NCBI RefSeq assembly: GCF_004310285.1
Contig: NZ_SISF01000026.1
Location: 111,882 to 175,881, forward strand
Reading direction: 5' to 3'
Length of the DNA: 64,000 nt
From: Agrobacterium cavarae
GTDB lineage: Bacteria; Pseudomonadota; Alphaproteobacteria; Rhizobiales; Rhizobiaceae
Positions 28,337 to 37,304 of this stretch are shown here, one piece after another. The position numbers and the translations under genes were made by a program. Each line of letters opens with the position of its first letter. The stretch's first letter is position 1. The notes beneath the pieces were generated by a model that saw only the letters and a program-made list of their open reading frames with translations, was not told the origin of the DNA and ran no database searches.

Positions 28337-29823
28337 CGGACTTCTTATCCCAACAACCGTCAGATAGCTCGATCGCGGCGCTGTTCGCGACGCTTTGGCT
28401 TGCTGCTGAAAGCTGGACACCTAGTGAGCGTGCGACAGCTGCCCTGCCGGGACAAACATTTGAAGACGCCGTTCGAATGGCTCTATCAATCGCCGATGAG
28501 AAGAGTGCTTGCACTTCAATATATCACGCCTGGGAAAAGCCGGCGTCAAGTCTGCAGCATTATCGAGGCCAGGTTCTGGCAATAATGCGTCTGATTGATC
28601 ACACATTTTACAGCATTCATCCGAGAACAGGTCACCGAACACCCAGCCGTAGCCCTCATAGCCGCATAACTTCGTGGCTCTCGGATGCTCGTGAAACTCG
28701 AGCCGTATTTGGAGCCTATTTCGAATCTGACACCCATCGTTTGATTGCCAGGGGTCCCTTGTCCCGCTCATCGAGGCAACCAATTGCCAACAACGCGGAC
28801 ACTCTCGCAGATCGATTTTGTGCACTAGAGCTTGTTCGTAAGACCCTAGATCATGCGGGAAGAAGCATCGCGATAAGACACACATTGATTCCTGCTGATG
28901 CGATGAGGGGTGTCAGGCCGTCCGCGGCTGCGGGAAGCGAAAAAATAGTTTTTATACCAGTTGCAGAGGATGCTCCTGATATTAGTAAGAGTCATATCCG
29001 CCGAGGCGGAAATGATTTTGTCGATTTTCGGATGAGCAATTCGATTGATGTTGCTGGACGGATTACCAGTGCTTTAGCAAAATCCTCAACATCCGACATC
29101 GTGCTAGTCCCCGAACTTGTGGTTTCAGAAGAGGATGCTGATAAAATAGCCGAGCACCTTCTGGAATCGGGCACATCCCATCGGATGGTGATCTCCGGTA
29201 GTGGTCAAACTAGGCAGACCATTGACGAGCAACCTTGGAATGAAGCGCGCGTGCTAAACGGCTTCGGCGTAGAGCTTTGGCGTCAACGGAAAGTCTGGCC
29301 AGCTGGTATCACCCGTGACCTAGCTTTGCGGTATGGGCTGCCTGATCCTGGTGACGGACAGATCTTCGAAGATACCGCATCTGGGCACGACATTACAGTC
29401 ATTGATACCGATGGTCTCGGCCGATGCATAATACTTATCTGTCAAGACCTACAAGCCCGTCCGGTTGCCGACGATTTGATCCGCCAATATCAACCAGATT
29501 GGGTTTTCGTCCCGATCATGGACTGCGGTGCATCAGTCGAAAGATGGGCGCATCGTAGGTCACTTGAATTGAGCACGCTGTCGCAAGCTCGCTTTCTAAT
29601 TTCTAGCAGCCTAAGTCTAGCAAAAGTGTTAGAGATTGTGCCTCTTCCGCCTTGTGGGCTTGCCGTAGGCCCCTCGAATCCGGCCAGCTCATCTTCCGAG
29701 GATGCGGAGGATGGGGACCGACTGGTGAAAGAAGCATTCGTAGATGCTTCCTCGAAGCCTACGTTCGCTACGCTCGTCTGGCGGTCGATTGGATGGAAAA
29801 AGACGTTTGTAATTTCCAAATAG
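28333..29823 (+). CDS. Nitrilase-superfamily-like hydrolase, third gene of KGGVGR operon
   Basis: The protein has 496 residues and a start overlapping the previous stop (ATGA). Residues 200-430 have the carbon-nitrogen hydrolase pattern: Glu261 in VLVPELVV, Lys320 in RQRKVWPAG and Cys370 in ILICQDLQ, a Glu-Lys-Cys triad in the correct order. The first 200 residues are an extra helical region not found in simple nitrilases and may contact the ATPase. Nitrilase enzymes cleave or make amide/nitrile C-N bonds; here it may be an effector or a producer of a small molecule. Substrate unknown. Confidence 0.75.
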   Translation: MTDFLSQQPSDSSIAALFATLWLAAESWTPSERATAALPGQTFEDAVRMALSIADEKSACTSIYHAWEKPASSLQHYRGQVLAIMRLIDHTFYSIHPRTGHRTPSRSPHSRITSWLSDARETRAVFGAYFESDTHRLIARGPLSRSSRQPIANNADTLADRFCALELVRKTLDHAGRSIAIRHTLIPADAMRGVRPSAAAGSEKIVFIPVAEDAPDISKSHIRRGGNDFVDFRMSNSIDVAGRITSALAKSSTSDIVLVPELVVSEEDADKIAEHLLESGTSHRMVISGSGQTRQTIDEQPWNEARVLNGFGVELWRQRKVWPAGITRDLALRYGLPDPGDGQIFEDTASGHDITVIDTDGLGRCIILICQDLQARPVADDLIRQYQPDWVFVPIMDCGASVERWAHRRSLELSTLSQARFLISSSLSLAKVLEIVPLPPCGLAVGPSNPASSSSEDAEDGDRLVKEAFVDASSKPTFATLVWRSIGWKKTFVISK

Positions 29824-30138
29824 TATTCTAGGCGAAAAAAGAGTTGGAAGGGCTATATTGGATTTTGATCACGTTAACTGCTATGAATCAACAACTTAGC
29901 AAATGCTGTGGTTGGTCGGCGGTTCGAATCCTGTCAAGAGCAATACGATTTAAATCCTCACTCCAACACGCCTCCGCTCACTCTTCTCGATAGCTGGCTC
30001 GTTCCCATCAATTTTCCGAAACGGACGGCAGTAAGTTCCGGATTGGACGAAGTTGCAATCCGAATTGGACGCATGTAAACTCCGGCCTGAACGCATCGGC
30101 AATCCTAGAATTTGGTAGCGATCAGGAGGAAAAACAGA
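29824..30138. other. Intergenic region with repeats, no gene
   Basis: This space between the nitrilase-like gene and the DUF4143 gene has no supported ORF. At about 29920-29935 a stretch reads GGCGGTTCGAATCCTGTC, which resembles a tRNA T-arm, but the stem pairs poorly and no other tRNA parts are present. Four tandem 22-bp repeats fill 30008-30095. Confidence 0.5.
30008..30095. repeat. Four tandem degenerate 22-bp repeats, transposon-end-like
   Basis: Units begin at 30008, 30030, 30052 and 30074. Each has the pattern (A/T)TTCCG(A/G)...TGGACG in phase, for instance GTTCCGGATTGGACG and ATCCGAATTGGACG in units two and three; the outer units are more diverged. Ordered repeats of about 20 bp are the usual transposase-binding layout at ends of IS21-, Tn7- or Tn402-type elements. 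No transposase lies beside them. They do not match the left-end candidate at 14069. Confidence 0.65.
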
Positions 30139-31389
30139 TTGAAAGGGGAAAGTTCGTCTGACCTGCTTTATCCGAGAGGCGCAGCCGAGCGAATTAGGGT
30201 CGCGCTCGAAGATACGCCAGTCGTACTTGTGAACGGGCCGCGGCAGTGTGGCAAGACGACGTTGGCTCGAACCCTGCTCCAGACAGATCGTCCGTATTTC
30301 ACGTTAGATGACGAAACGACCTTACTATCAGCAAAGACCGATCCAGTCGGCTTCGTTCGTCAGATTGATACCGCCATCATAGACGAGGTGCAGCGTGCAC
30401 CGGAGTTGCTGCGTGCCATAAAACAGGCTGTAGACAACGATCGGCGGCCTGGGCGATTTTTGTTAACCGGCTCAGCAAACATTCTCGCACTCCCGACGAT
30501 TTCCGATAGTCTGGCCGGGCGGATGGAAGTCGTTACATTGTTGCCGCTAGCTCAGTCCGAAATTCGACGCAACCAGTCAAACTTCCTCGATTCCGCTTTT
30601 GCCGGAACGGTCATAGCGCCTCGCAATCCCACGGTCGGAAACGATCTGATTGAGCGAGTGCTCATCGGCGGATATCCTGAGATGGTCGGTCGTGGCGATC
30701 CCCGCCGTCGATCCGCATGGGCTAGAGAATACATACGAGCTATCGTTGAACGAGATGTGCGCGAAATTGCCGATGTCGAACGCCTCGACCAAATGCCGCA
30801 GCTTCTGCGGGCGCTCGCGCATCATTCGGGACAGTTGCTCAATTTCACCCAATTGGCCGGCCAGGTCGGCATCGATGACAAGACCGCCCGGCGATATATC
30901 GGACTCTTCGAACAGCTGTTCCTAGTTCGTCGCATCGAGCCCTGGTTTCGAAACCCTTTGAAGCGTCTTGTTAAGACACCAAAGCTCCTGTTTCTCGATA
31001 GCGGTCTCTTAGCTTCGTTTGTCGGAATGACGATCGATCGAATTTCAAGTGACCGAGGACTATTTGGTTCATTGCTGGAAACGTTTGTCGCAGGCGAAAT
31101 CCTCCGGCTTGCGACCTGGAGCGAAGTCCAATCAACCTGCCATCACTATCGGGATAAGGATCAGGACGAAGTAGATATCCTTCTCGAAGACGAAGCTGGC
31201 AATATGGTTGGACTTAAAGTCAAGGCCGCGGCAACGGTGACCGCAGCAGATTTCAAAGGCTTACGCAAAGTAGCCGCGGCCACGGGACGCACCTTCAAGG
31301 CAGGCTGGGTGCTGTACGACGGCAACAAGATCCTGCCATTTGGTGATAATCTTGCGGCGATACCGCTATCTTGTCTCTGGGGCGATTAA
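30139..31389 (+). CDS. AAA ATPase with DUF4143 domain
   Basis: The N-terminal AAA_14-type ATPase has Walker A NGPRQCGKTT and Walker B TAIIDEVQRAP, then the sensor-like LLTGSAN. A winged-helix/DUF4143 part follows (IDDKTARRYIGLFEQLFLVRRIEPW, LLFLDSGLLA). The C-terminal restriction-enzyme-like segment has DEVDILLE but reads LKVKA where the family has IEVKA, so one acidic residue is missing. AGGAGG nine bases before TTG 30139 makes this the likely start; the frame is open from 30112. The cellular role of this widespread family is unclear. Confidence 0.85.
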   Translation: MKGESSSDLLYPRGAAERIRVALEDTPVVLVNGPRQCGKTTLARTLLQTDRPYFTLDDETTLLSAKTDPVGFVRQIDTAIIDEVQRAPELLRAIKQAVDNDRRPGRFLLTGSANILALPTISDSLAGRMEVVTLLPLAQSEIRRNQSNFLDSAFAGTVIAPRNPTVGNDLIERVLIGGYPEMVGRGDPRRRSAWAREYIRAIVERDVREIADVERLDQMPQLLRALAHHSGQLLNFTQLAGQVGIDDKTARRYIGLFEQLFLVRRIEPWFRNPLKRLVKTPKLLFLDSGLLASFVGMTIDRISSDRGLFGSLLETFVAGEILRLATWSEVQSTCHHYRDKDQDEVDILLEDEAGNMVGLKVKAAATVTAADFKGLRKVAAATGRTFKAGWVLYDGNKILPFGDNLAAIPLSCLWGD

Positions 31390-31732
31390 AGTAAGGGCAG
31401 GATTTAAGTTCGATTCCCTTCAATGCCAACCTTCTCGATCTGGTCGACTGAACTGGAAGCTAAGCATAAATTTCATTCTAGCCCCACCCTTACCTCGTCA
31501 GATTTTCAGTGTTGGTGCATCACCTCCTCTAGGTGCTCTTTCCTCCAAAAGGGATCCAGCATTTCTCGAATAAGGGAAGTTCGGGATTGAAGGCGAACAA
31601 TCCACAACCACGTTATTCATTCCATGAATGAAGTAGGCAAAAAACATTCATTTGTTAAATATGAGTTTTCGTTGGAGGATCAGAAGAAGCGAACTTGTGA
31701 CAATTCCAGGTTCGAAAAAAGGGAACGAGACA
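31390..31732. other. Intergenic region before the peptide-transport operon
   Basis: No supported gene. An imperfect dyad around GCATCACCTCCTCTAGGTGC (31516-31535) is the only structure noticed. The promoter of the ABC operon is expected in the second half. Confidence 0.4.
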
Positions 31733-33289
31733 ATGAAAACTGGTGTGCTTCTTCTGACCAGCCTTATCGGCCTGGGCGCCCAACCCGTGATCGCGAAAGA
31801 TTTGACGATCGGTCTAAGCGGAACCGTGACGTCAATTGATCCGCACTTCTATAATGCCTCCCCCAACAACGCCATTGCCATGCAGATTTTTGATCGGCTG
31901 ACGGAGCGCACCGCCGAGGGTCAACTGGTCGAGGGCTTGGCGACGAAGTGGGAAACCGTTTCTGAAACGAGGTGGCGTTTCAGCCTGCGGGAAGGCGTGA
32001 AATGGCACGACGGCAAGCCTTTTACCTCCGATGACGTGATGTTCACCCTCGGTCGCGCTGGAAGCGTACCCAACAGCCCAGGCGGCTTCGGCGGCTTCAT
32101 GCGCAATATTGCGAGCGTCGAGGCGGATGGCGACAATGCTGTCATCATCAACACCAAGGCTCCGGCACCAACGCTTCCGGGCGATCTTGCAAATATCGCC
32201 ATCGTGTCGCGCCATGCGGGTGAGGGCGCGGACACTGCCGATTACAATTCCGGTAGGGCAGCAATCGGCACGGGCGCATTTCGCTTTACGACATTCAAGC
32301 AGGGTATCGAAGTTGGCCTTGAGCGCAATCCCAACTGGTGGGGCAAGAAAGTTGCCTGGGATCACGCAACCTACCGTATGATTTCCAGCGCAAGCGCTCG
32401 TACGACCGCTGCTTTGGCTGGCGATGTCGATGTCATCGACGCACCGGCCGCGACCGATATTGCTCGTTTCAAGACGACTGCCAATCTTTCCTTCGTCAGT
32501 ACGCCGGGCCTGCGTGTCATCTATCTTGCGCCGTCGACATCGGGTGATGCCTGGAAGGGCTTTGTGAAGGGCCCGAAGGGAGAGGCGCTGGATAAAAATC
32601 CGTTGGCCGATCCACGTGTTCGCAATGCTCTTTCCGAAGCGATCAATCGCGAAGGCATTGTTGATAAGATCATGGAAGGCACCGCAACCGCCTCCGGTCA
32701 GTGGCTCCCCAAGGGTGCGTTTTCTTACACGCCCGATATTCAGCCGCCCAAGCCCGATGCTGTGGGAGCCAAGAAGCTTCTGGCCGACGCCGGATATCCC
32801 GAAGGCTTCCAGCTGACGGTTCATGTGCCGAATGATCGCTACCCCAACGCACCTGCGGTGGTTCAGGCGGTGGCGCAGATGTGGACGCGAATAGGCGTGA
32901 AGACGAATGTGGAGGCTCTCCCATGGACGACCTTCTCGTCGCGCAAGTCGGAATTTGCCATGAAGCTGCTCGGACTCGGCAACGCGACCTATGACGCAAG
33001 CTCGATGCTGGTAAACGTCCTTGGCACCGTCAATCCAAAGCGTGGTTTGGGTGCTGCCAATGATAGTGGCTATTCCAATCCAGCGCTCGACGACCTCGTT
33101 TCCAAGGCGATGACGATCTACGACGACAAGGCGCGCGAAGCGGCGCTCATCGAGGCCGTCAAGGCTGCCGTCACCGATGGCGCCATCATCCCGCTCTATC
33201 AGCAGAGCAATGCCTGGGTATTGCGCAAGGGTCTCAACTATGCCCCGCGTATCGATGAGCGAACTCTCGCCAAGGATGTTTCCGAATAA
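31733..33289 (+). CDS. ABC transporter substrate-binding protein, peptide/nickel type
   Basis: This is a periplasmic solute-binding protein of the SBP_bac_5 family, 518 residues. The signal peptide (MKTGVLLLTSLIGLGAQPVIA) is about 21 residues. Family motifs include LVEGLATKWE, WRFSLREGVKWHDGKPFTSDDV and the RNPNWWG segment. The frame extends upstream to 31652, but the ATG at 31733 directly precedes the signal peptide and has a purine-rich site. It is the first gene of an operon with two permeases and two ATPases. The solute is likely a peptide or a small conjugate, given the hydrolase at the end of the operon. Confidence 0.92.
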   Translation: MKTGVLLLTSLIGLGAQPVIAKDLTIGLSGTVTSIDPHFYNASPNNAIAMQIFDRLTERTAEGQLVEGLATKWETVSETRWRFSLREGVKWHDGKPFTSDDVMFTLGRAGSVPNSPGGFGGFMRNIASVEADGDNAVIINTKAPAPTLPGDLANIAIVSRHAGEGADTADYNSGRAAIGTGAFRFTTFKQGIEVGLERNPNWWGKKVAWDHATYRMISSASARTTAALAGDVDVIDAPAATDIARFKTTANLSFVSTPGLRVIYLAPSTSGDAWKGFVKGPKGEALDKNPLADPRVRNALSEAINREGIVDKIMEGTATASGQWLPKGAFSYTPDIQPPKPDAVGAKKLLADAGYPEGFQLTVHVPNDRYPNAPAVVQAVAQMWTRIGVKTNVEALPWTTFSSRKSEFAMKLLGLGNATYDASSMLVNVLGTVNPKRGLGAANDSGYSNPALDDLVSKAMTIYDDKAREAALIEAVKAAVTDGAIIPLYQQSNAWVLRKGLNYAPRIDERTLAKDVSE

Positions 33290-33439
33290 AGCGCACGAGG
33301 CGGCTGGTGCCATTGCGCCAGCCTTACCTTCCGGCAATCGGTGGCGAAGCCGCTTGAGCAAATGTCGGCCATACTGCGCTTGCGACACCATCCCCTTTGA
33401 CGCGGGTGGTCGTATCTTTACCAATAACACGAGGGTATC

Positions 33440-34411
33440 ATGACCCTATGGACTATACAGCGCCTGATGCAAGCGATCCTGGTCGCTCTTGCGATGGCCC
33501 TGATCGTATTCGTCGGTCTTCATTTGATCGGGAGCCCGATTGAGACCTTGCTTCCGCCGGAAGCCACCCACGATGACCGGTTGCGTCTGATCGCGGATCT
33601 CGGCCTCGACCGGCCCCTTTACGAGCAGTTCTTCCTGTTTCTGAAAGGGCTTCTGCAAGGCAATCTCGGCGTCAGCTATGTCTATAAGGAGCCTGCGGTC
33701 GAGCTGATCCTGTCTCGCTTGCCCGCAACGCTGGAACTGGCTTTTGCCGCTGTCCTGCTGTCGCTGATCGTCGGTGTGCCGCTTGGACTTGCCGCAGGCT
33801 GGAAGCCTGAAAGCCCGTTTGCACGCGTCATCATGATCGGCTCGATCTTCGGCTTCAGTTTGCCAATTTTTTGGATCGCGATCCTGCTCATCATGATCTT
33901 CAGCGTCCACCTGGGCTGGCTGCCGAGCTCTGGACGCGGAGCAACCGTAACCTTGTTCGGCATACCGTGGTCTTTCGTGACGCTGGATGGCCTGCGGCAT
34001 ATGCTGTTGCCAGCCGTCAGCCTCTCGCTTTTCAACATCTCGATGGTCACACGTTTGACGGAGGCTGGCGTGCGTGAGGCGATGTCGAGCGAATATGTAC
34101 GATTTGCAAGGGCCAAGGGTCTCTCGCCAAGGCGCATCCTCAGCGTCCATGTGCTGAAAAACGTCATGATCCCGGTTGTCACTGTTGTCGGTCTGGATAT
34201 CGGACAAACGATTGCGTTCTCGGTGGTGACCGAAACCATCTTCGCCTGGCCGGGCGTCGGCAAGATCATCATCGACAGCATTGCCGCGCTCGATCGCCCC
34301 GTCATCGTCGCCTATCTCATGCTCGTGGTCATCATGTTCGTCATCATCAACCTCGTTGTGGACGTCACCTACAGGCTGCTCGATCCACGCATCCGGCTTC
34401 AGGGAGAGTGA
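33440..34411 (+). CDS. ABC transporter permease, DppB type
   Basis: This is a 323-residue inner-membrane permease with about six helices: an N-terminal helix at residues 10-30, a long periplasmic loop, then five helices from residue 100. The coupling motif region EYVRFARAKGLSPRRILSVHVLKN (about 215-238) is typical of the BPD_transp_1 family. It pairs with the DppC-type permease that follows after one base. Confidence 0.92.
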   Translation: MTLWTIQRLMQAILVALAMALIVFVGLHLIGSPIETLLPPEATHDDRLRLIADLGLDRPLYEQFFLFLKGLLQGNLGVSYVYKEPAVELILSRLPATLELAFAAVLLSLIVGVPLGLAAGWKPESPFARVIMIGSIFGFSLPIFWIAILLIMIFSVHLGWLPSSGRGATVTLFGIPWSFVTLDGLRHMLLPAVSLSLFNISMVTRLTEAGVREAMSSEYVRFARAKGLSPRRILSVHVLKNVMIPVVTVVGLDIGQTIAFSVVTETIFAWPGVGKIIIDSIAALDRPVIVAYLMLVVIMFVIINLVVDVTYRLLDPRIRLQGE

Positions 34412-34412
34412 C

Positions 34413-35312
34413 GTGCAAGCAGTTATGAACTCCTCGAAACTTCGGACAGGTCTGCAATTCATGCGGCAGTTCGCGCGCTCGCCTCTGGCGATGGTAGGAC
34501 TTCTGCTGATTTTCCTGATCGTTCTCATGGCGGTGTTTGCGCCATATCTGTCGCCACAAAATCCATATGACTTAATGCAGCTCGACATCATGGACGGGCG
34601 CATGGCTCCCGGGACGGAATCCTCGGCTGGCTTTACCTTTCTGTTCGGGTCCGACGATCAGGGTCGCGACATGCTGTCGGCTATTTTCTATGGTCTGCGG
34701 ATAAGCCTGATCGTGGGGCTTGGCTCGGCGGCGCTCGCCTTTATCATCGGCACGGCGTTCGGCCTAACGGCTGCCTATGTTGGCGGCAGGGTTGAAACCG
34801 CGATGATGCGGCTTGTCGACCTTCAGCTTTCCTTTCCGACGATCCTGTCCGCGCTTTTGATTCTCGCTCTCCTTGGTAAGAGCGTCGGCAACGTGGTGTT
34901 TGCCATTGTTCTTGTGGAATGGGCGACCTATGCCCGCACGGCACGCGGCGCTGCATTGACGGAACTTCGCCGGGAATATGTCGAGGCAGCCCGATCTTTA
35001 CGGCTGCCGCACCGGAATATTCTTTTTCGCCAATTGCTGCCAAACTGTCTGTCGCCCCTCGTCGTGCTCCTGACCATGCAGGTGGCTCGTGCCATCACGC
35101 TTGAAGCGACGCTCAGCTTTCTCGGCCTCGGTGTCCCGGTTACCGAGCCGTCCCTCGGGCTTCTGATTTCCAGCGGATACGAATTCATGCTGTCAGGTAC
35201 GTACTGGATCGCTCTATTCCCCGGCATCGCACTTCTGGTCACGATCTTTGCCATCAATCTTGTCGGAGATCGCCTGCGCCAGTTGCTGGACCCGAAGGCT
35301 GCACGGAGATGA
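34413..35312 (+). CDS. ABC transporter permease, DppC type
   Basis: This is the second permease, 299 residues. The frame is open from 34281, but AGGGAGAG just before GTG 34413 supports that start, one base after the upstream stop; an ATG at 34425 is possible. It has the DppC N-terminal extension (FARSPLAMVGLLLIFLIVLMAVFAP) and the coupling segment EYVEAARSLRLPHRNILFRQLLPN. It overlaps the next gene as ATGA. Confidence 0.9.
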   Translation: MQAVMNSSKLRTGLQFMRQFARSPLAMVGLLLIFLIVLMAVFAPYLSPQNPYDLMQLDIMDGRMAPGTESSAGFTFLFGSDDQGRDMLSAIFYGLRISLIVGLGSAALAFIIGTAFGLTAAYVGGRVETAMMRLVDLQLSFPTILSALLILALLGKSVGNVVFAIVLVEWATYARTARGAALTELRREYVEAARSLRLPHRNILFRQLLPNCLSPLVVLLTMQVARAITLEATLSFLGLGVPVTEPSLGLLISSGYEFMLSGTYWIALFPGIALLVTIFAINLVGDRLRQLLDPKAARR

Positions 35313-36283
35313 GTGCCATGCTTGAAATCAAAGGCTTGAAAACCGAGGTCGTGACCGAAGAGGGTAGGGTCACACTTATCGACGACATCAACCTCAGCCT
35401 TGCCGCCGGCGAAGTCATGGGCCTTGTCGGAGAATCCGGCTCCGGTAAATCCGTGACAGGGCTTTCCATCATGGGCCTGCTCGACAAGCCGGTACAGGTG
35501 ACAGGCGGCCAAATCCTATTCAAAGGACGGGACCTGCGAAGCGCGTCGCAACAAGAATTGCGGTCCATCCGCGGCAATCGTATTGCGATGATCTTTCAGG
35601 ACCCGATGTCGACGCTCAATCCCGTGCTTCGTATCGATACGCAGATGATGGAAGTCGTGCATGCGCACGAGAACGTCAGCAAACAGGTTGCGCGGGAACG
35701 TGCGCGCGATGCCTTGGGGATGGTCGGCATACCAAGTCCGGAGGAGCGCCTGAACTCCTATCCGCACCAGTTCTCCGGTGGCATGCGACAGCGCGTGGCC
35801 ATTGCTATCGCGCTTCTCATGTCACCAGACTTGATCATCGCAGATGAGCCGACGACTGCACTCGATGTGACGATCCAGGCGCAAATCCTTTCCATCGTGC
35901 AGAATCTTGCGAGGGATAAAGGGATGGCCTTGATATGGGTCACCCATGACCTCTCCGTCGTTGCTGGATTGGCCGAAAAATTGTCGGTCATGTATGCGGG
36001 GCGTATCGTCGAGCAAGGCGCAACCGGGGATCTGCTGAGACGTCCCCTGCATCCCTACACCAACGGTCTGATCGCAAGCCTGCCCGCGCACAACAAGCGG
36101 GGTGAGCGGCTGAAGCAGATATCCGGGACCACACCTTCTGTGACCAACATGCCGAAGGGATGTGCATTTCACCCGCGCTGCGCCTTTGCCACTGATATCT
36201 GTCTTCGTCCTCCGGCGCTTGAGCCGGTCGAGCGGCGTCTGCTTCGTTGTTTTCACCCCGTCATGGAAGGAGCGCCATCATGA
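35309..36283 (+). CDS. ABC transporter ATP-binding protein, DppD type
   Basis: This is a 324-residue ATPase. Walker A GESGSGKS lies at about residues 40-47, signature SGGMRQR near 153, Walker B LIIADEPTTALD near 172-183 and the His loop WVTHD near 210. The oligopeptide-type C-terminal region has the cysteine-containing segment GCAFHPRCAFATDIC. It energises the two permeases together with the next protein. Confidence 0.93.
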   Translation: MSAMLEIKGLKTEVVTEEGRVTLIDDINLSLAAGEVMGLVGESGSGKSVTGLSIMGLLDKPVQVTGGQILFKGRDLRSASQQELRSIRGNRIAMIFQDPMSTLNPVLRIDTQMMEVVHAHENVSKQVARERARDALGMVGIPSPEERLNSYPHQFSGGMRQRVAIAIALLMSPDLIIADEPTTALDVTIQAQILSIVQNLARDKGMALIWVTHDLSVVAGLAEKLSVMYAGRIVEQGATGDLLRRPLHPYTNGLIASLPAHNKRGERLKQISGTTPSVTNMPKGCAFHPRCAFATDICLRPPALEPVERRLLRCFHPVMEGAPS

Positions 36284-37269
36284 GCAATCGGTTGGAAGTG
36301 CGCAATGTCAGCAAGCGTTTCAGCCGCAAGTCCGGCGTGGTGGAACGCGGTGCGGAACTGATGGGCCTGAAAGCTCCATATCCGGTTGTCCGGGCCCTGG
36401 ATGATGTCAGCCTCACCGTGGCAGAACGCGAAGTCGTCGGCATCGTCGGTGAATCTGGTTGTGGAAAATCGACGCTGGGTCGCGTGGTGGCCGGGTTGCT
36501 GCAAGCCTCCGAAGGTTCGGTCCTATTTCGGGGCAGGCAACTGACGGAAATAAATGGAAAGGCAGCAGAAGATGCACGACTGAAAGTCCAGATGATCTTT
36601 CAGGACCCATCGTCATCATTGAACCCGCGACAGCGCGTGCGCGAGATCATCGGGGCAGCGCCGCTGCACCATAAAATGACGAGCGCCCGTGAGGTGGATG
36701 ATTATGTCTGCCAGCAGATGGAGCGATCAGGGCTTGATCCATCCATGGCGAGCCGTTTCCCACACCAGTTCAGCGGCGGCCAACGCCAGCGCATCGGCAT
36801 TGCACGAGCTCTCGCCGTTCAGCCAGATATGCTGATCTGCGACGAATCCGTTGCAGCGCTGGATGTCTCGGTACAGGCGCAGATCCTCAACCTGTTCCTT
36901 GATCTGCGAGAACAGCTTGATCTCACCTATCTGTTCATCAGCCACGATCTCTCTGTGGTCGAACACATCTCCGACCGCGTTGTGGTCATGTATCTCGGGC
37001 GTGTGGTGGAAGAGGCGCCGGTGGCAGAGCTGTTTGCGCATCCGAACCACCCCTATACGCGTGCGCTGCTTCAGGAGCGGCCTGTTCTCGATCCGGTACA
37101 GCGGCGCTTTTCGTCTATCGAGGGCGAGATTCCGAGCCCGTTGTCTCCGCCGTCGGGCTGCCATTTCCATCCCCGCTGTCCATTCGCGATGGAGCGGTGC
37201 CGTGTGGAGAGACCGGAACTTATGACCGTCGCTTCGGGACACAAGAGTGCCTGCCATCTCAACGATTGA
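36280..37269 (+). CDS. ABC transporter ATP-binding protein, DppF type
   Basis: This is a 329-residue ATPase. Walker A GESGCGKST, signature SGGQRQRIG, Walker B LICDESVAALD and the C-terminal GCHFHPRCPFAMERC are all intact. The ATG at 36280 overlaps the preceding stop (ATGA), which is preferred over the upstream frame extension to 36247. It completes the five-gene peptide-type transporter. Confidence 0.93.
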   Translation: MSNRLEVRNVSKRFSRKSGVVERGAELMGLKAPYPVVRALDDVSLTVAEREVVGIVGESGCGKSTLGRVVAGLLQASEGSVLFRGRQLTEINGKAAEDARLKVQMIFQDPSSSLNPRQRVREIIGAAPLHHKMTSAREVDDYVCQQMERSGLDPSMASRFPHQFSGGQRQRIGIARALAVQPDMLICDESVAALDVSVQAQILNLFLDLREQLDLTYLFISHDLSVVEHISDRVVVMYLGRVVEEAPVAELFAHPNHPYTRALLQERPVLDPVQRRFSSIEGEIPSPLSPPSGCHFHPRCPFAMERCRVERPELMTVASGHKSACHLND

Positions 37270-37304
37270 ACCTCCCACAATCGACAATCTTAAAAGGATC
37301 GAAC

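Noticed and set aside
29915..29945. Possible tRNA gene at the GGTTCGAATCC-like sequence
   Set aside because: Only a T-arm-like piece is present; the stem pairs poorly and no acceptor, D or anticodon arms can be drawn. At most a remnant.
31400..31420. Second T-arm-like string AGTTCGATTCCC
   Set aside because: Isolated string with no flanking tRNA structure; chance occurrence.
31832..33430. Very long minus-strand frame of 532 codons
   Set aside because: It is antisense to the peptide-binding protein gene, whose family match is clear; the frame has His/Arg-rich composition typical of a shadow of GC-rich coding sequence.
33446..34603. Minus-strand frame of 385 codons
   Set aside because: It is antisense to two permease genes and full of Asp/His/Arg, a shadow translation of membrane segments.
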